58,160 nt of DNA from Alphaproteobacteria bacterium (GCA_021774965.1 JAJFIL010000282.1:1-58160); one strand, 5' to 3'; numbered from the stretch's first letter, positions 1 through 9,207 are shown. Notes: a model not told the origin generated them from the sequence alone. Made by a program: numbers and translations.

Positions 1-813
1 GTGCGGTTGATGACTTCCAGCTTGCGGTATTTTACCTCTTACAATGTGGAAGTGAGCCTCGACAATATTTCCTCCATCCGTTTTGGGGATTATCTCAATT
101 CCATTCCGTTGCCAGCCATTCTTTCGGTGTTCCGCGCAGAAGAGCTTGATAACTACGGGCTCTTTACGGTGGATTCCAACCTGATCTATTCGATCGTGGA
201 TGTGCTCCTGGGCGGGCGCAAAGGCACCGCCGCCATGCGGATTGAAGGTCGACCCTATACGACCATCGAACGCAATCTCGTTCAGCGCATGATCGAAGTG
301 GTGCTGGAGGATTTGCAATCGGCGTTTGAGCCATTGTCCAAGATCGCTTTTAGCCTTGACCGGCTTGAGACCAATCCGCGCTTTGCCGCCATTGCCCGCC
401 CGGCCAATGCCGCGATCCTGGTCAAGTTACGCATTGATATGGAAGACCGGGGCGGGCGCATTGAATTGCTGCTGCCTTATGCGACCTTGGAGCCCATCCG
501 GAAATTGCTGCTGCAAATGTTCATGGGTGAGAAATTTGGTCGCGACAGTATCTGGGAAAGCCACTTGGCGACAGAACTTTGGAACACGCAGATGCCTATT
601 GACGCGGTTCTGGACGAAATGGTGATGAGTCTGGACAAGGTGATGAACCTGAAAGTTGGGCAAACGGTCATGCTGGCCGCCACGCCGGAATCTCCTATTG
701 AGGTTCGTTGCGGGGATATTCCGCTTGTTAAAGGGCGCATGGGCAGGGTCGGGCAAAATGTTGCTGTGCGGGTGGAAGAAGTTGTCCGCCGCCAAAATGA
801 AGGATCCGTCTAA
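1..813 (+). CDS. fliM: Flagellar motor switch protein FliM (5' partial)
   Basis: C-terminal 270 residues of FliM, the C-ring switch protein that binds phosphorylated CheY and sets rotation sense together with FliG and FliN. The reading frame is open from base 1, so the gene begins upstream. The opening GTG is an internal codon: family members are usually about 320-360 residues, and the N-terminal CheY-binding segment is absent here. The CheC-like middle domain is visible (FGDYLNSIPLPAI from residue 28, LGGRKG near 70), as is the SpoA domain (about 209-260, with LKVGQTVML and IPLVKGRMG). The stop codon shares one base with the ATG of the next gene, so translation is probably coupled. Confidence 0.96.
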   Translation: MRLMTSSLRYFTSYNVEVSLDNISSIRFGDYLNSIPLPAILSVFRAEELDNYGLFTVDSNLIYSIVDVLLGGRKGTAAMRIEGRPYTTIERNLVQRMIEVVLEDLQSAFEPLSKIAFSLDRLETNPRFAAIARPANAAILVKLRIDMEDRGGRIELLLPYATLEPIRKLLLQMFMGEKFGRDSIWESHLATELWNTQMPIDAVLDEMVMSLDKVMNLKVGQTVMLAATPESPIEVRCGDIPLVKGRMGRVGQNVAVRVEEVVRRQNEGSV

Positions 814-1235
814 TGTCGATCCCTTACGGATTACTTATCGAAGGTCTTGTTGTCGTGCTCCTGATGGTCACGGTGTTTTATTGCATCTCCCTGGAAAGAA
901 AACTGCGGGCTCTCCGCTCTGGCAAGGATGAGCTAAAAGCCATTATCGACAAGCTGAACAAGGCGACGGAAAACGCACAGGCAAGCGTCTATCATCTAAA
1001 AGCAGCAGGCGCACAGACCGCCAATGATTTGACCGGACTTGTGGCCAGCGCGCGTACCATTTCCGATGAACTGGAACTGATGATCGGCTCAGGCAAGAAC
1101 CTGGCAGATCGTCTTGAAGATGTCCGGCGACCGTCAGCAGATGGGGCCGGTGTTGATCGGATCGGGGAGCAGGCAGGGGGCCGTCAACCTCTTCAGGAAG
1201 AGGATCTCATTAAATCTCTAAGGGAGGCTCGCTAG
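813..1235 (+). CDS. DUF6468-like flagellar-cluster membrane protein
   Basis: 140 residues with one N-terminal membrane segment (about residues 7-27), then a charged helical region (30-100) and a disordered tail. The pattern and the position directly after fliM match the small alphaproteobacterial DUF6468 proteins of flagellar clusters. In Caulobacter the flagellar positioning protein PflI is a comparable single-pass neighbour, but I cannot show orthology. Start: ATG overlapping the fliM stop (TAATG). A MotE-like gene begins 2 bases downstream, so the three genes look like one transcription unit. Function is unproven; a structural or positioning role at the flagellar base is inferred from context only. 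Confidence 0.75.
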   Translation: MSIPYGLLIEGLVVVLLMVTVFYCISLERKLRALRSGKDELKAIIDKLNKATENAQASVYHLKAAGAQTANDLTGLVASARTISDELELMIGSGKNLADRLEDVRRPSADGAGVDRIGEQAGGRQPLQEEDLIKSLREAR

Positions 1236-1237
1236 CC

Positions 1238-1942
1238 ATGTCCCGTCTATTACGTGTTTTGGACGAGAATATTCGCGTTCTTCCGGTGCTGATCTTGGCC
1301 GCTGGATTTTTGATGTTTCTGAAGTCGGCAGATCTGTGGACTGCGGTTCAGGAAGAACTTATCGGCATCGATACGGCCATGGCTGTGGGAACACCTGCGT
1401 CTACTGAAGAGCACAGCGCGCCGGAGGAAGGCCACGAAGAACCTGCTCACGGTGAGCCAGCACAAGAAGAACACCCCGAATACGATCCTGGAGAGAACCT
1501 CAATTATATCGATATGAGCGGTATGGGCCTTAGCCGGGAAGAGATCCAGGTGTTGGAAAGCCTTTCCGAGCGGCGCTCTGCCCTTGAAGAGCGGGAGCGT
1601 GAATTGGCGACCCGCGAACGGCTGATCGAGGCGGTGGAGCGGCGTACTGAAGAACGCATTGAAGAGCTGCGCTCTCTGCAAGCCCAGATCGAGGATCTGC
1701 TCATCCAGCGGGATGAGGACGAAGAGGCTCAGATGGCCTCCCTGGTCGGTGTCTATGAGACCATGCGGGCCAAGGATGCGGCACGGATTTTCGAGCGACT
1801 GGATACCGAGATTTTGGTGGATGTGACCTCTCGTATGCGGGAGGCGCGGATTGCACCGATCCTGGCGGAAATGGACCCGGCGGCAGCTCAGGATCTGACG
1901 GTTTTGCTGGCCACACGGCTTGATATTCCAGGCACCGAATAG
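1238..1942 (+). CDS. MotE-like protein with MgtE_N-type C-terminal domain
   Basis: 234 residues. A membrane segment near residues 13-30 is followed by an acidic Glu/His-rich linker (about 45-85), a long coiled coil (about 100-165, rich in ERE and ER repeats) and a compact C-terminal domain (about 165-230, containing MRAKDAARIFERLD and ILAEMDPAAAQDL) typical of the MgtE intracellular N domain found in MotE. In rhizobia MotE is a periplasmic chaperone for the motor protein MotC. Here only the architecture and flagellar context support the assignment. Start is the ATG after AGGGAGGC. A weak GC-rich hairpin with a short T tract lies just after the stop (1955-1975). Confidence 0.8.
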   Translation: MSRLLRVLDENIRVLPVLILAAGFLMFLKSADLWTAVQEELIGIDTAMAVGTPASTEEHSAPEEGHEEPAHGEPAQEEHPEYDPGENLNYIDMSGMGLSREEIQVLESLSERRSALEERERELATRERLIEAVERRTEERIEELRSLQAQIEDLLIQRDEDEEAQMASLVGVYETMRAKDAARIFERLDTEILVDVTSRMREARIAPILAEMDPAAAQDLTVLLATRLDIPGTE

Positions 1943-1972
1943 CACCAGAATTGGCGGGGTCACAGCCCCGTC

Positions 1973-1988
1973 TTTACGTGCGTTTAAC
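1973..1988. promoter_or_regulatory. Imperfect CtrA box upstream of the TPR gene
   Basis: TTTA-N7-TTAAC at 1973-1988 differs by one base from the CtrA recognition sequence TTAA-N7-TTAA(C). It lies about 75 bases before the ATG at 2062 of a gene in a flagellar cluster. One-mismatch sites occur by chance, so support rests on position and on the perfect box at 9126. Confidence 0.4.
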
Positions 1989-2061
1989 CCAACGGCTTTA
2001 CATTTTGTTCACCGTGGCGCGGCCCTTCACATGTGTGGTGGGCCGTTCCTTGGAGAGAGAG

Positions 2062-5000
2062 ATGATGGACGCGAGGCGAAGCGATAAATTCGACCGCCGG
2101 GCAGTGCAAAGCTGCCGGGCCTTTGCGCGTGCCAAAGCACAAAGTTGGGCGCGTGCCTGCTCAAGCTTGCCGATCATTGCCTTGGCGCTGACGCTGCTTG
2201 CCTCCTCTCCGCTCTATGCTCAGGAACAAATGACAGCCTTGGGTTCTGTCGCTCAAGACAGCGGGCAACTTGTCCTGACGGCGGACCAGGAAATGGCGGT
2301 TCAGCTCAACGTGGTCAACAGTGTGGCTGTGCTGAGCTTTGAGCGCCCGGTTGAGATTGATGTGTCCGCTGCGGCTCGTACCCTGCGCGACTACGTGACC
2401 CTGGCGCGCATGGATGCCAATGGCCAAGCCCTTCGCCTGGCGCTGCGCCGCGATGTTTCCATTGAGCAGTCAGTAGAGAATGGCACCATTGTTCTAACCC
2501 TTCGCGGGCCGGTCAGCGCCATAGCAGCCGTTGCAGAAGAAATCGTGACCGAAGAAGTGGTGGAAGAAATTCCAGAGCCGGTGATCCCCATCAACGTGAC
2601 CCTGAGCCCCATCTTAAGACCCGATCCTCATCCCATCACGGAATGGCTTGCCGAAGCGAGACCCGAACAAGATATTCTGACGCTGCAGTTTAGCGGTGGC
2701 GAGGTGGAGATTGAGGCGTCTGTTTCCACGCGGATAGCCGTGCTGACCTTTCCCGCCTACAGCCGTCTTGATTTAAGCAGCGTTGTGCCAGCGGAACTTG
2801 AGCTTTTGGAAGAAGCCAGTGAAAGCCGGACAGCAGAAGACGGCCGGTTGCGCTTGACCCTGGTGGGCGGTGATGAGGTGATCGCGTCCCATCGCCGTGA
2901 GGGAACGGATTTGTTTGTCGCCTTCCACAAGGATTTGCCGATTGCTCTTGCCGTTCCGGTTGATGAGGCTTCTGGGTCACTTGAACACGCCGCTGCGGAT
3001 GTGGGTCTTGAAGGCCATATTGAAGAGGCCCCCGCAGAAGACGGTGTAGTCTATGAGGGGCCGCTAACCGAAGCCCCTGTCGAGCTGGCCCCGCCTGTGG
3101 ATGAGCCTGTTATCCTGACGGTTGAAGTTCTTGAGACAAGTGACAGCATTCGGCTTCTCTTTCCCTGGGAGAGCGTAACGCCTGCGGCCACTTTCCGGCG
3201 TGGGAACAATCTCTGGATCGCATTTGAAACCGACGCCGAGCTGAACATCGAAACACTCGAGCGCCGCTTCCGCGGATTGTTCCGTGCCCCGAACATTATC
3301 GAAGATGATGCGCTCGCTATATTGCGCCTGGAAGTGCCGAATTATGTTCTGGCCACCACATCGGCCAGCGACACCTCCTGGATTATCACTCTAGGCGAAT
3401 CTGTAGTGGAGGCCACCAGCGCCATTGAAGTCACGCGGCTTCCTGGGCACGAAGACAGCGCTCGTGTGGCCGTGGCCTTGCCGGGGGCAAGCAATGTTCA
3501 CTGGGTCAGCGATCCAGATATTGGCGACCAATTGGCAGTCGTAACTTCGATTGCGCCTGTTCGAGGGATGATCACGCCGCGCACAAATGTAGAGTTTTCG
3601 TTGCTGGAAACAGCGCATGGCCTTGCGGTGGAAAGCTATACCGATGATCTACGCGTCACTGTGGATGACGGATTTGTCTCCATCACGCGTCACGATGGTT
3701 TGGCCCTTTCCGATGCCACGCAGCGTGCTCTGGAAATCGAAGTTGCCGATTCTCTCCGCGATACGCCGGGCTATATGGATTTTGGGAACTGGCGCGGCGG
3801 CGAGGAGACCACGTTCCTTGAAGCGCGCTTTGACCTGTTCAATGAGATGGCTCATGTGGATGAGAGCGGGCGTGATCTCGCTCGCCTAAACCTCGTCCGG
3901 TTCTATCTGGCGCGCGGATTTGATGCCGAAGCGCTTGGGGTTTTGCACCTCATGGAATCTGACGATCCGGCCATGCTGGGCAATGCAGTTTTCCGTGCCT
4001 TGCGGGGCGTTTCCTACATCCGCTTGCACCGGTTTGAGGAGGGCCTTCAGGACCTTTCCGCCGATATTCTGCAGACGGATGAAAACGCAGCCCTCTGGCG
4101 TGGTCTTGCCCGGCACAATATGGGCGATAAGATGGGCGCCCGGCGGGAGTTTTCCGACAGCGCCCGTATGCTCAATGCCTATGGCCCGGTGGAGCAGGCA
4201 CGGTTCCGCATCGCCATGGCTGAGGTTGCCATGGCGGCCAACGACTACGTGGTCATGGAAGATGAGCTCGACAATGTTCCTCTGGAAGGGGTGCCGCACT
4301 ATGTCCCCGTTCATGTGGAGCTGTTGCGCGGGCTCTATGAGGAAGGCTCAGCTCACGGAAATTCTGCTCGGGCGCTGGAACATTATGATCATGTGATTGA
4401 ATCTGGTTATGAGCCGCTGGTGGTCCGCGGCATGTTTCGCCAGACCCGCCTTCTGCATGAGCTGGACCTGATCACCCGCGAGGAAACAATCGATCGGCTG
4501 GAGGCCCAGCGCTACAGGTGGCGCGGGGATGATCTTGAGCTCGCTGTGTTGCAGGAGCTTGGCCGGCAATATGTGGCGGGCGGAGCCTATCGCGAAGGTC
4601 TTTTAACCTGGCGTATTGCGATCACGTCGTTTCCGCGCGAACGCCGCGCCCGCCAGATTGGCGATGAGATGCAGGAAACCTTCATCGGTCTGTTCCTGGG
4701 TGGAGACGTGGATGCCCTGACCCCGATCCAGGCGTTGGGGTTGTTTTACAGTTTCCGGGAGCTGACCCCCGTTGGACGCCAAGGCGATGACATGATCCGT
4801 CAGCTTGCGGATCGTCTGGTCAATGTGGATTTGCTGGAACAGGCAGCAGAACTTCTCAATCATCAGGTGGAAAACCGCCTGCGTGGGGTAGGGCGGGCCC
4901 AGGTGGCAACACGCCTTGCCATGGTCTATCTGTTGGATCGTCGCCCGGCCGAAGCCTTGCAAGCTATTCGCTCAACGCGGCAGACCTTGTTGCCTGAAAC

Positions 5001-5484
5001 ATTGAACCGTCAACGCCGAATTCTGGAATCGCGCTCCCTTGCCGCGCTTCATCGGTATGATCATGCATTGGAAGTGATCGAGAACGAACGTCGGGAGGAA
5101 GCCAATCGTCTTCGGGCGGAAATCCAGTGGGAAGCTGAATATTGGGACGATGCAGCCATCGGGCTGGAAGAATTACTGGGCTCGGCCTGGCGCTCTGATC
5201 AGCCGCTGAATGACGATCAACGCGGCGACGTTATGCGCGCTGCCATCAGCTTTGTCTTTGCTGATGATGAGTTGGGCTTAACGCGCCTGCGTACAAAATT
5301 TGCCCGCCAGATGGCACAAAGCCCCGATGCGGAAGCCTTTGAGATTGTAACTGGGCGCATTGAGACCCAGGACATGGCATTCAGAGAAATGGCCCGCCGC
5401 ATCGCCTCTATTGATACGTTCGACGCCTTCATGGACCGCATCCGCACCGAGTTTGAATCCGAAGACGGCACGGCGATTAACTAG
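2062..5484 (+). CDS. Large exported TPR-containing protein of the flagellar cluster
   Basis: 1140 residues. The chosen ATG follows GGAGAGAGAG; an upstream in-frame start at 1951 would add 37 residues that run through the intergenic hairpin and the CtrA-like box, so it is less likely. A basic N terminus and hydrophobic stretch ending SSPLYAQ (about residues 33-53) look like a signal peptide or anchor. Residues about 55-560 hold beta-rich segments separated by acidic linkers, with weak similarity to AMIN-like modules. The region from about 580 onward is helical with TPR-like repeats (for example ARLNLVRFYLARGFDAEALGVL). Such giant TPR proteins follow motor genes in some alphaproteobacteria; no biochemical function can be assigned. 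A periplasmic scaffold role is an inference. Confidence 0.85.
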   Translation: MMDARRSDKFDRRAVQSCRAFARAKAQSWARACSSLPIIALALTLLASSPLYAQEQMTALGSVAQDSGQLVLTADQEMAVQLNVVNSVAVLSFERPVEIDVSAAARTLRDYVTLARMDANGQALRLALRRDVSIEQSVENGTIVLTLRGPVSAIAAVAEEIVTEEVVEEIPEPVIPINVTLSPILRPDPHPITEWLAEARPEQDILTLQFSGGEVEIEASVSTRIAVLTFPAYSRLDLSSVVPAELELLEEASESRTAEDGRLRLTLVGGDEVIASHRREGTDLFVAFHKDLPIALAVPVDEASGSLEHAAADVGLEGHIEEAPAEDGVVYEGPLTEAPVELAPPVDEPVILTVEVLETSDSIRLLFPWESVTPAATFRRGNNLWIAFETDAELNIETLERRFRGLFRAPNIIEDDALAILRLEVPNYVLATTSASDTSWIITLGESVVEATSAIEVTRLPGHEDSARVAVALPGASNVHWVSDPDIGDQLAVVTSIAPVRGMITPRTNVEFSLLETAHGLAVESYTDDLRVTVDDGFVSITRHDGLALSDATQRALEIEVADSLRDTPGYMDFGNWRGGEETTFLEARFDLFNEMAHVDESGRDLARLNLVRFYLARGFDAEALGVLHLMESDDPAMLGNAVFRALRGVSYIRLHRFEEGLQDLSADILQTDENAALWRGLARHNMGDKMGARREFSDSARMLNAYGPVEQARFRIAMAEVAMAANDYVVMEDELDNVPLEGVPHYVPVHVELLRGLYEEGSAHGNSARALEHYDHVIESGYEPLVVRGMFRQTRLLHELDLITREETIDRLEAQRYRWRGDDLELAVLQELGRQYVAGGAYREGLLTWRIAITSFPRERRARQIGDEMQETFIGLFLGGDVDALTPIQALGLFYSFRELTPVGRQGDDMIRQLADRLVNVDLLEQAAELLNHQVENRLRGVGRAQVATRLAMVYLLDRRPAEALQAIRSTRQTLLPETLNRQRRILESRSLAALHRYDHALEVIENERREEANRLRAEIQWEAEYWDDAAIGLEELLGSAWRSDQPLNDDQRGDVMRAAISFVFADDELGLTRLRTKFARQMAQSPDAEAFEIVTGRIETQDMAFREMARRIASIDTFDAFMDRIRTEFESEDGTAIN

Positions 5485-5502
5485 GGGCGTGTCTCTTACT
5501 CA

Positions 5503-5578
5503 GTCATTCCGAGAATCCTCGATTTAGCCAAAGACACAAACTCAAGTTCGTCGTCATAGCCGGGATTGATCCCGCTAT
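5503..5578. repeat. REP-like palindromic intergenic element (convergent genes)
   Basis: Between two convergent genes. GTCATTCCGAG begins at 5503, and an imperfect palindrome ATAGCCGGGAT-TG-ATCCCGCTAT lies at 5556-5578. Similar GTCAT...CCGG words recur at 16435 and 28795, suggesting a dispersed element. It could also act as a bidirectional terminator, though it lacks a long T tract. Confidence 0.5.
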
Positions 5579-5650
5579 CTGGCGATGCCTGCAAAGTCAA
5601 CGGAGAGGGAACTAGTTGGGGGCGGCGTTCTCCAATTGGAGGTACACCAA

Positions 5651-7732
5651 TCAGCTTGCGATGGATAAGTTTGAGGCATGGCTGTCCTGAATGGCATCGA
5701 GAGCTTCTCGAACCAGTTTGTCTTTGCCAATGACGTGTATGGCGAGGTCTCTGTCGCCTTCACCGATGTGGTCGCCCCACCAGGTGAGCAATTGATCTTT
5801 GAGGGACTCGACATCCTCAGCGGAGCTGCTTTCATTCCAGGCGGTTGCTAATCGTTCGAGCTTCCTAATAAGATCTGTGTGGAAGTCGCTGTGAAAAGCC
5901 TGATCCGTATAACCGCATGCGGTCATGATTGTTTCTTCGCGCAAGAAATGATAGCGGGTGTAGTCAATCAACCTTCTGAAAGTTTCACCGACCTTGTCCT
6001 TGCCTTCGGGCTCGTGCAGAATTCTATTGATCAGCGACATGATGGACTGGTGGTCATTGTCGATCGCATCAATACCAACCTGCAAGTCACCATCCCAAAT
6101 GAGCACATCGTGGTTCGATATCAGCGGCAGTTCAACCCAGAAAGTGCTGCCGACCCCCTGTTCGCTCTCAAAGCCGATCCGCCCACCCATTTTTTCCACA
6201 AGATGCTTGGTCACGGTCAAGCCAATGCCGGTTCCTTCGTCAACATCAGTCGAACGAGTTCGGGCGCGCTGGAACATTTGGAAGATTGTCGTACGGTCTT
6301 TGTCACTAATACCAATGCCGGTATCAGTTATGGAGATATGAAGAAAACCGTTCTTGGTCTCATGACCCGACAAAGTGATTGTGCCTGCCTCCTTGTTGTA
6401 TTTGATGGCATTGGAGATGAGGTTCAATAGGATTTGCTTGAGGCGGACTTTGTCAGTGTGAAGAGTGCTTGTGATGGTCTGACTGAGTTCATCAAATATA
6501 CTGATTTGACGCGGCTTGCCCAGGGGAATGGAAAGGGCTGCGCATTCCTTGATCATCTCGCTAGCATCCACGGAGGTAAGGGAGAGGTCCAGCCGGTCGG
6601 CTTCGATCCGGGCAAGATCCAGCACCTGATTGATCAGGCTGAGCAAGTGCTTGCCCCCTTCAGCAATGTATCCAACCTGTTCAAGTTGTTCAGCCGTAAG
6701 GGGTGATCCGGTATTAATCTGCAGGATTTGTGCAAACCCCAAGATGGCGTTCAACGGAGTCCGGAGTTCGTGGCTCATGCTAGCGAGAAAGTCTGACTTT
6801 GCCTTACTGGCGGCCTCAGCTTCCCTCTTGGCCAGATACAGAGCCTCCTCTACCTTCTTGCGTTCGGTTATTTCACGGCAGATCCCCCGGAAGCCAAGGA
6901 AGGTGCCGTCCTCATCAAAGCGGGGCGTGCCGCTCAAGGTTACATGTCGGCGGGGGCCACCAGGTAGTTGCCAAGGGACCTCAATTTCAGAAAACGGCAG
7001 ATGCTGATCTATGATTTCCAACGGGTTTTTCTGATCTATGGAATCGAGCTTTAAGACTGCGCCGAAGACATCGCTGTGGGTCAGGCCAACAAAATCTTGG
7101 GTCATCCTGCCAATGGCCATATCCGTGTTGCCGGATATATAGGAGATGCGAAGGTCTGGGCCCAATTCCCAGAACCAGTCCGCACCGTTCGCAGCGAAAT
7201 CACGGAAACGTTCTTCGCTCAGGTGCACTTGTTCCGTTCGCTCCTGGACAGTTTGCTCGAGCCCCTCATTGAGAGATTGAATTTCGGTCTTGCTTTGCTT
7301 GAACGCCGTTACATCATTGATCCAGAACAGCAGGCAAATCTCTTGATCCAGAAGAATTTTTTCACAGGAAACGTTGGCCCAGAAAACAGATCCATCCCGT
7401 CCCCGTAGGGCGGCTTCGGCGAGGTCTGCTTCGCCCGTTGCCATGGCCCTATCACACAGATCTCGAAGCTGCGCCGGTTCGATCCAAAAATCCCGGAGCG
7501 ATTTTCCTATTACCTCATGGGGGGCTTCATATCCAAACAGGCGATAGCACCGAGAGTTGCCAAAGGTCATCACTTTGTCGGAGACCCGAAAAATAACGAC
7601 CCCAATGGGGCTCGATTCAAGGATTGGCCGAATGTGCTCTTCATTCCGCAGTAGGGCAGCTTCCCTTGCCTCACGCGCCGCGAGCTCTTTTTCCAGTTGC
7701 TCGATCCGGGCTTCAAGGTGGTCCTGGGACAT
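5651..7732 (-). CDS. PAS-PAS sensor histidine kinase with C-terminal bacteriohemerythrin domain
   Basis: 693 residues, with no membrane segment seen, so probably cytosolic. Order: short coiled coil (5-28), PAS (about 30-150), linker helix, second PAS/PAC (about 175-300, ending with FRGICREITERKK), HisKA with SMSHELRTPLNA and phospho-acceptor His321, HATPase_c (about 420-535, GTGIGLTVTK), then a hemerythrin domain (about 547-670). The hemerythrin signature is complete: DNDHQS (His561), YHFLREE, HSDFH and DHIGEGD supply the usual five His, one Glu and one Asp of the di-iron site. There is no receiver domain, so a separate response regulator is expected; none is adjacent. The start at 7732 has GGAG five bases upstream; an in-frame ATG at 7777 has no such site. 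Oxygen, NO or redox sensing is inferred from the hemerythrin fold. Confidence 0.92.
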   Translation of the reverse strand: MSQDHLEARIEQLEKELAAREAREAALLRNEEHIRPILESSPIGVVIFRVSDKVMTFGNSRCYRLFGYEAPHEVIGKSLRDFWIEPAQLRDLCDRAMATGEADLAEAALRGRDGSVFWANVSCEKILLDQEICLLFWINDVTAFKQSKTEIQSLNEGLEQTVQERTEQVHLSEERFRDFAANGADWFWELGPDLRISYISGNTDMAIGRMTQDFVGLTHSDVFGAVLKLDSIDQKNPLEIIDQHLPFSEIEVPWQLPGGPRRHVTLSGTPRFDEDGTFLGFRGICREITERKKVEEALYLAKREAEAASKAKSDFLASMSHELRTPLNAILGFAQILQINTGSPLTAEQLEQVGYIAEGGKHLLSLINQVLDLARIEADRLDLSLTSVDASEMIKECAALSIPLGKPRQISIFDELSQTITSTLHTDKVRLKQILLNLISNAIKYNKEAGTITLSGHETKNGFLHISITDTGIGISDKDRTTIFQMFQRARTRSTDVDEGTGIGLTVTKHLVEKMGGRIGFESEQGVGSTFWVELPLISNHDVLIWDGDLQVGIDAIDNDHQSIMSLINRILHEPEGKDKVGETFRRLIDYTRYHFLREETIMTACGYTDQAFHSDFHTDLIRKLERLATAWNESSSAEDVESLKDQLLTWWGDHIGEGDRDLAIHVIGKDKLVREALDAIQDSHASNLSIAS

Positions 7733-7897
7733 CAAGGCTCCGAAGGGTCTGCTTACAATGCAAGCTGGAATGCACATGAAATCGGTGCATTTCCAAGTTA
7801 TTCGGATCTATGAGTACTGGGTATTTATTACCATTTCCTAATATTAGCTGGGAATTATGGGGGTTGCAGTTTGGGTTAAACACGCCAAGCAACTTCG

Positions 7898-8659
7898 TCA
7901 ACCGACGCCGTAGCTTTGCACCAGGCTGCCGGTGACCAGGAACCAGCCGTCCACCAGCACGAAGAAGATCAGCTTGAATGGGAGCGAGATGATAATCGGC
8001 GGCAGCATCATCATGCCCATGGCCATCAGCACGGAGGCCACGACCATATCGATCACCAAAAAGGGAATGAACAGCAAGAAGCCGATCTCAAAGGCTCGCC
8101 GGATTTCTGAAATCATGAAAGCCGGGATCACCGTCATTAGCGGCGTGTCTTCCAACGTCTCCGGTATGTCCCCTTGGGCCAGGTCAAGGAAAAGCTCCAG
8201 GTCTTTTTCCCGCGTGTTTTCTAGCATGAAGGTCTTGAACGGACTGGCGGTGCGCTCAAAAGCCACTTCCATGTCAATTTCTTCATTGATCAGCGGTGAG
8301 ATGCCGTCTTGATAAGCCTCGCTCATGACCGGGGCCATGATGAAGGCCGTCAGGAAAAGGGCGAGCGAGATCAATACTGCGTTTGGTGGGCTTTGTTGGG
8401 TGCCCATGGCGGTCCGCAGCAGGGAGAGCACGATCACGATGCGGGTGAACGAGGTCACCATCACCAGAATAGAAGGGGCCAGCGACAATACTGTCAGCAG
8501 GGTGACAAGCTGAACCGCGCGTTCGGTCAGGCCAGCTTCGCCGCCAAAATCAACAGAGACCGCCTGGGCCGCTGCAGGCTCGGCAAAGCCCAGTACGAAG
8601 AGGGCAGCCAGAGGCAGGCCCATCAAGGGTGAGCGCAAGTGATGCAGCCATTTACTCAT
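7898..8659 (-). CDS. fliP: Flagellar type III export apparatus protein FliP
   Basis: 253 residues. FliP forms, with FliQ and FliR, the helical export gate in the membrane of the flagellar type III secretion system. A signal peptide ending EPAAAQA is visible, followed by the hallmark TSFTRIVIVLSLLRTAMGTQ, PPNAVLISLALFLT and the C-terminal FLLFIPFLVIDMVVASVLMA stretch. The start is taken at the ATG whose sequence ATGA overlaps the fliO stop, indicating translational coupling; a longer in-frame start at 8701 would lie inside fliO. Confidence 0.97.
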   Translation of the reverse strand: MSKWLHHLRSPLMGLPLAALFVLGFAEPAAAQAVSVDFGGEAGLTERAVQLVTLLTVLSLAPSILVMVTSFTRIVIVLSLLRTAMGTQQSPPNAVLISLALFLTAFIMAPVMSEAYQDGISPLINEEIDMEVAFERTASPFKTFMLENTREKDLELFLDLAQGDIPETLEDTPLMTVIPAFMISEIRRAFEIGFLLFIPFLVIDMVVASVLMAMGMMMLPPIIISLPFKLIFFVLVDGWFLVTGSLVQSYGVG

Positions 8660-9000
8660 GAACGGGTTCCGGATTTTAGGGCCTGAAGACCGGCAGGCCA
8701 TTTGATGACGGACGACAGGTCCTGGGGCTCGACGTCGGGAATCTCTGTCAGTTCCACATCCTCGTCAATAATCTGGCAACCATTGGCGCCCACCAGGGCT
8801 GCGTGGTGCTTCTCGCCCACACGGAACAAGATCAGCTTGGTGCGCGCATCAATGCCACAGCTTTCCAGTACTTTTAGTTGCCGTCCGGGCTGCATTTGCT
8901 GCATGAGGCCAAAGCGGCGGGCCAGCCAGGCCAGGCCGCCAATGAGGCTCAAAACAAAGACAAGGGCCACGAGGGCTCGAACAAAGAGTAGGGCGTCCAT
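8656..9000 (-). CDS. fliO: Flagellar biosynthetic protein FliO
   Basis: 114 residues: one membrane segment (about 6-28, LVALVFVLSLIGGLAWLARR) and a small soluble domain with the FliO pattern LKVLESCGIDARTKLILFRVG and HHAALVG. FliO stabilises FliP during assembly of the export gate, and the two genes overlap by ATGA. The start is set at the first ATG; a TTG three codons earlier (9009) is possible. It is transcribed divergently from flgB across a region that carries a perfect CtrA box. Confidence 0.9.
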   Translation of the reverse strand: MDALLFVRALVALVFVLSLIGGLAWLARRFGLMQQMQPGRQLKVLESCGIDARTKLILFRVGEKHHAALVGANGCQIIDEDVELTEIPDVEPQDLSSVIKWPAGLQALKSGTRS

Positions 9001-9125
9001 GAAATCCAAAGGCCTTCTGCAAAATGGAGTGGTCCGCGTCCTAAAGGTTTACGCCCGTTAGGCTTAATCGCACGTAAAGACGGGGGCTTTGATTTGTCGA
9101 TATGTCTAAGAAAAACGTCTGACCT

Positions 9126-9141
9126 TTAAGATGGCTTTAAC
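9126..9141. promoter_or_regulatory. Perfect CtrA binding box in the fliO-flgB divergent region
   Basis: TTAA (9126-9129), seven bases, TTAAC (9137-9141): an exact match to the CtrA consensus TTAA-N7-TTAAC. It lies 67 bases before the flgB start and 125 bases from the fliO start, in the only sizeable gap between the two divergent flagellar operons. CtrA is the master regulator of class II flagellar genes in Caulobacter and of motility in many other alphaproteobacteria. Confidence 0.75.
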
Positions 9142-9207
9142 GTGCTGTGGGGGACCCTGTCTGGAACTCGGCTCCCGTGGTGGGCCAGAGAAGAGGAAAT
9201 CGGCTCC

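Noticed and set aside
1250-1963. 237-codon minus-strand frame opposite the MotE-like gene
   Set aside because: Composition and lack of any motif show an antisense shadow; the sense product has clear membrane, coiled-coil and MgtE_N-like parts.
1951-2061. Longer N terminus for the TPR protein
   Set aside because: The extra 37 codons cover a hairpin and a CtrA-like box and would put the signal peptide deep inside the chain; the ATG at 2062 has a good ribosome-binding site.
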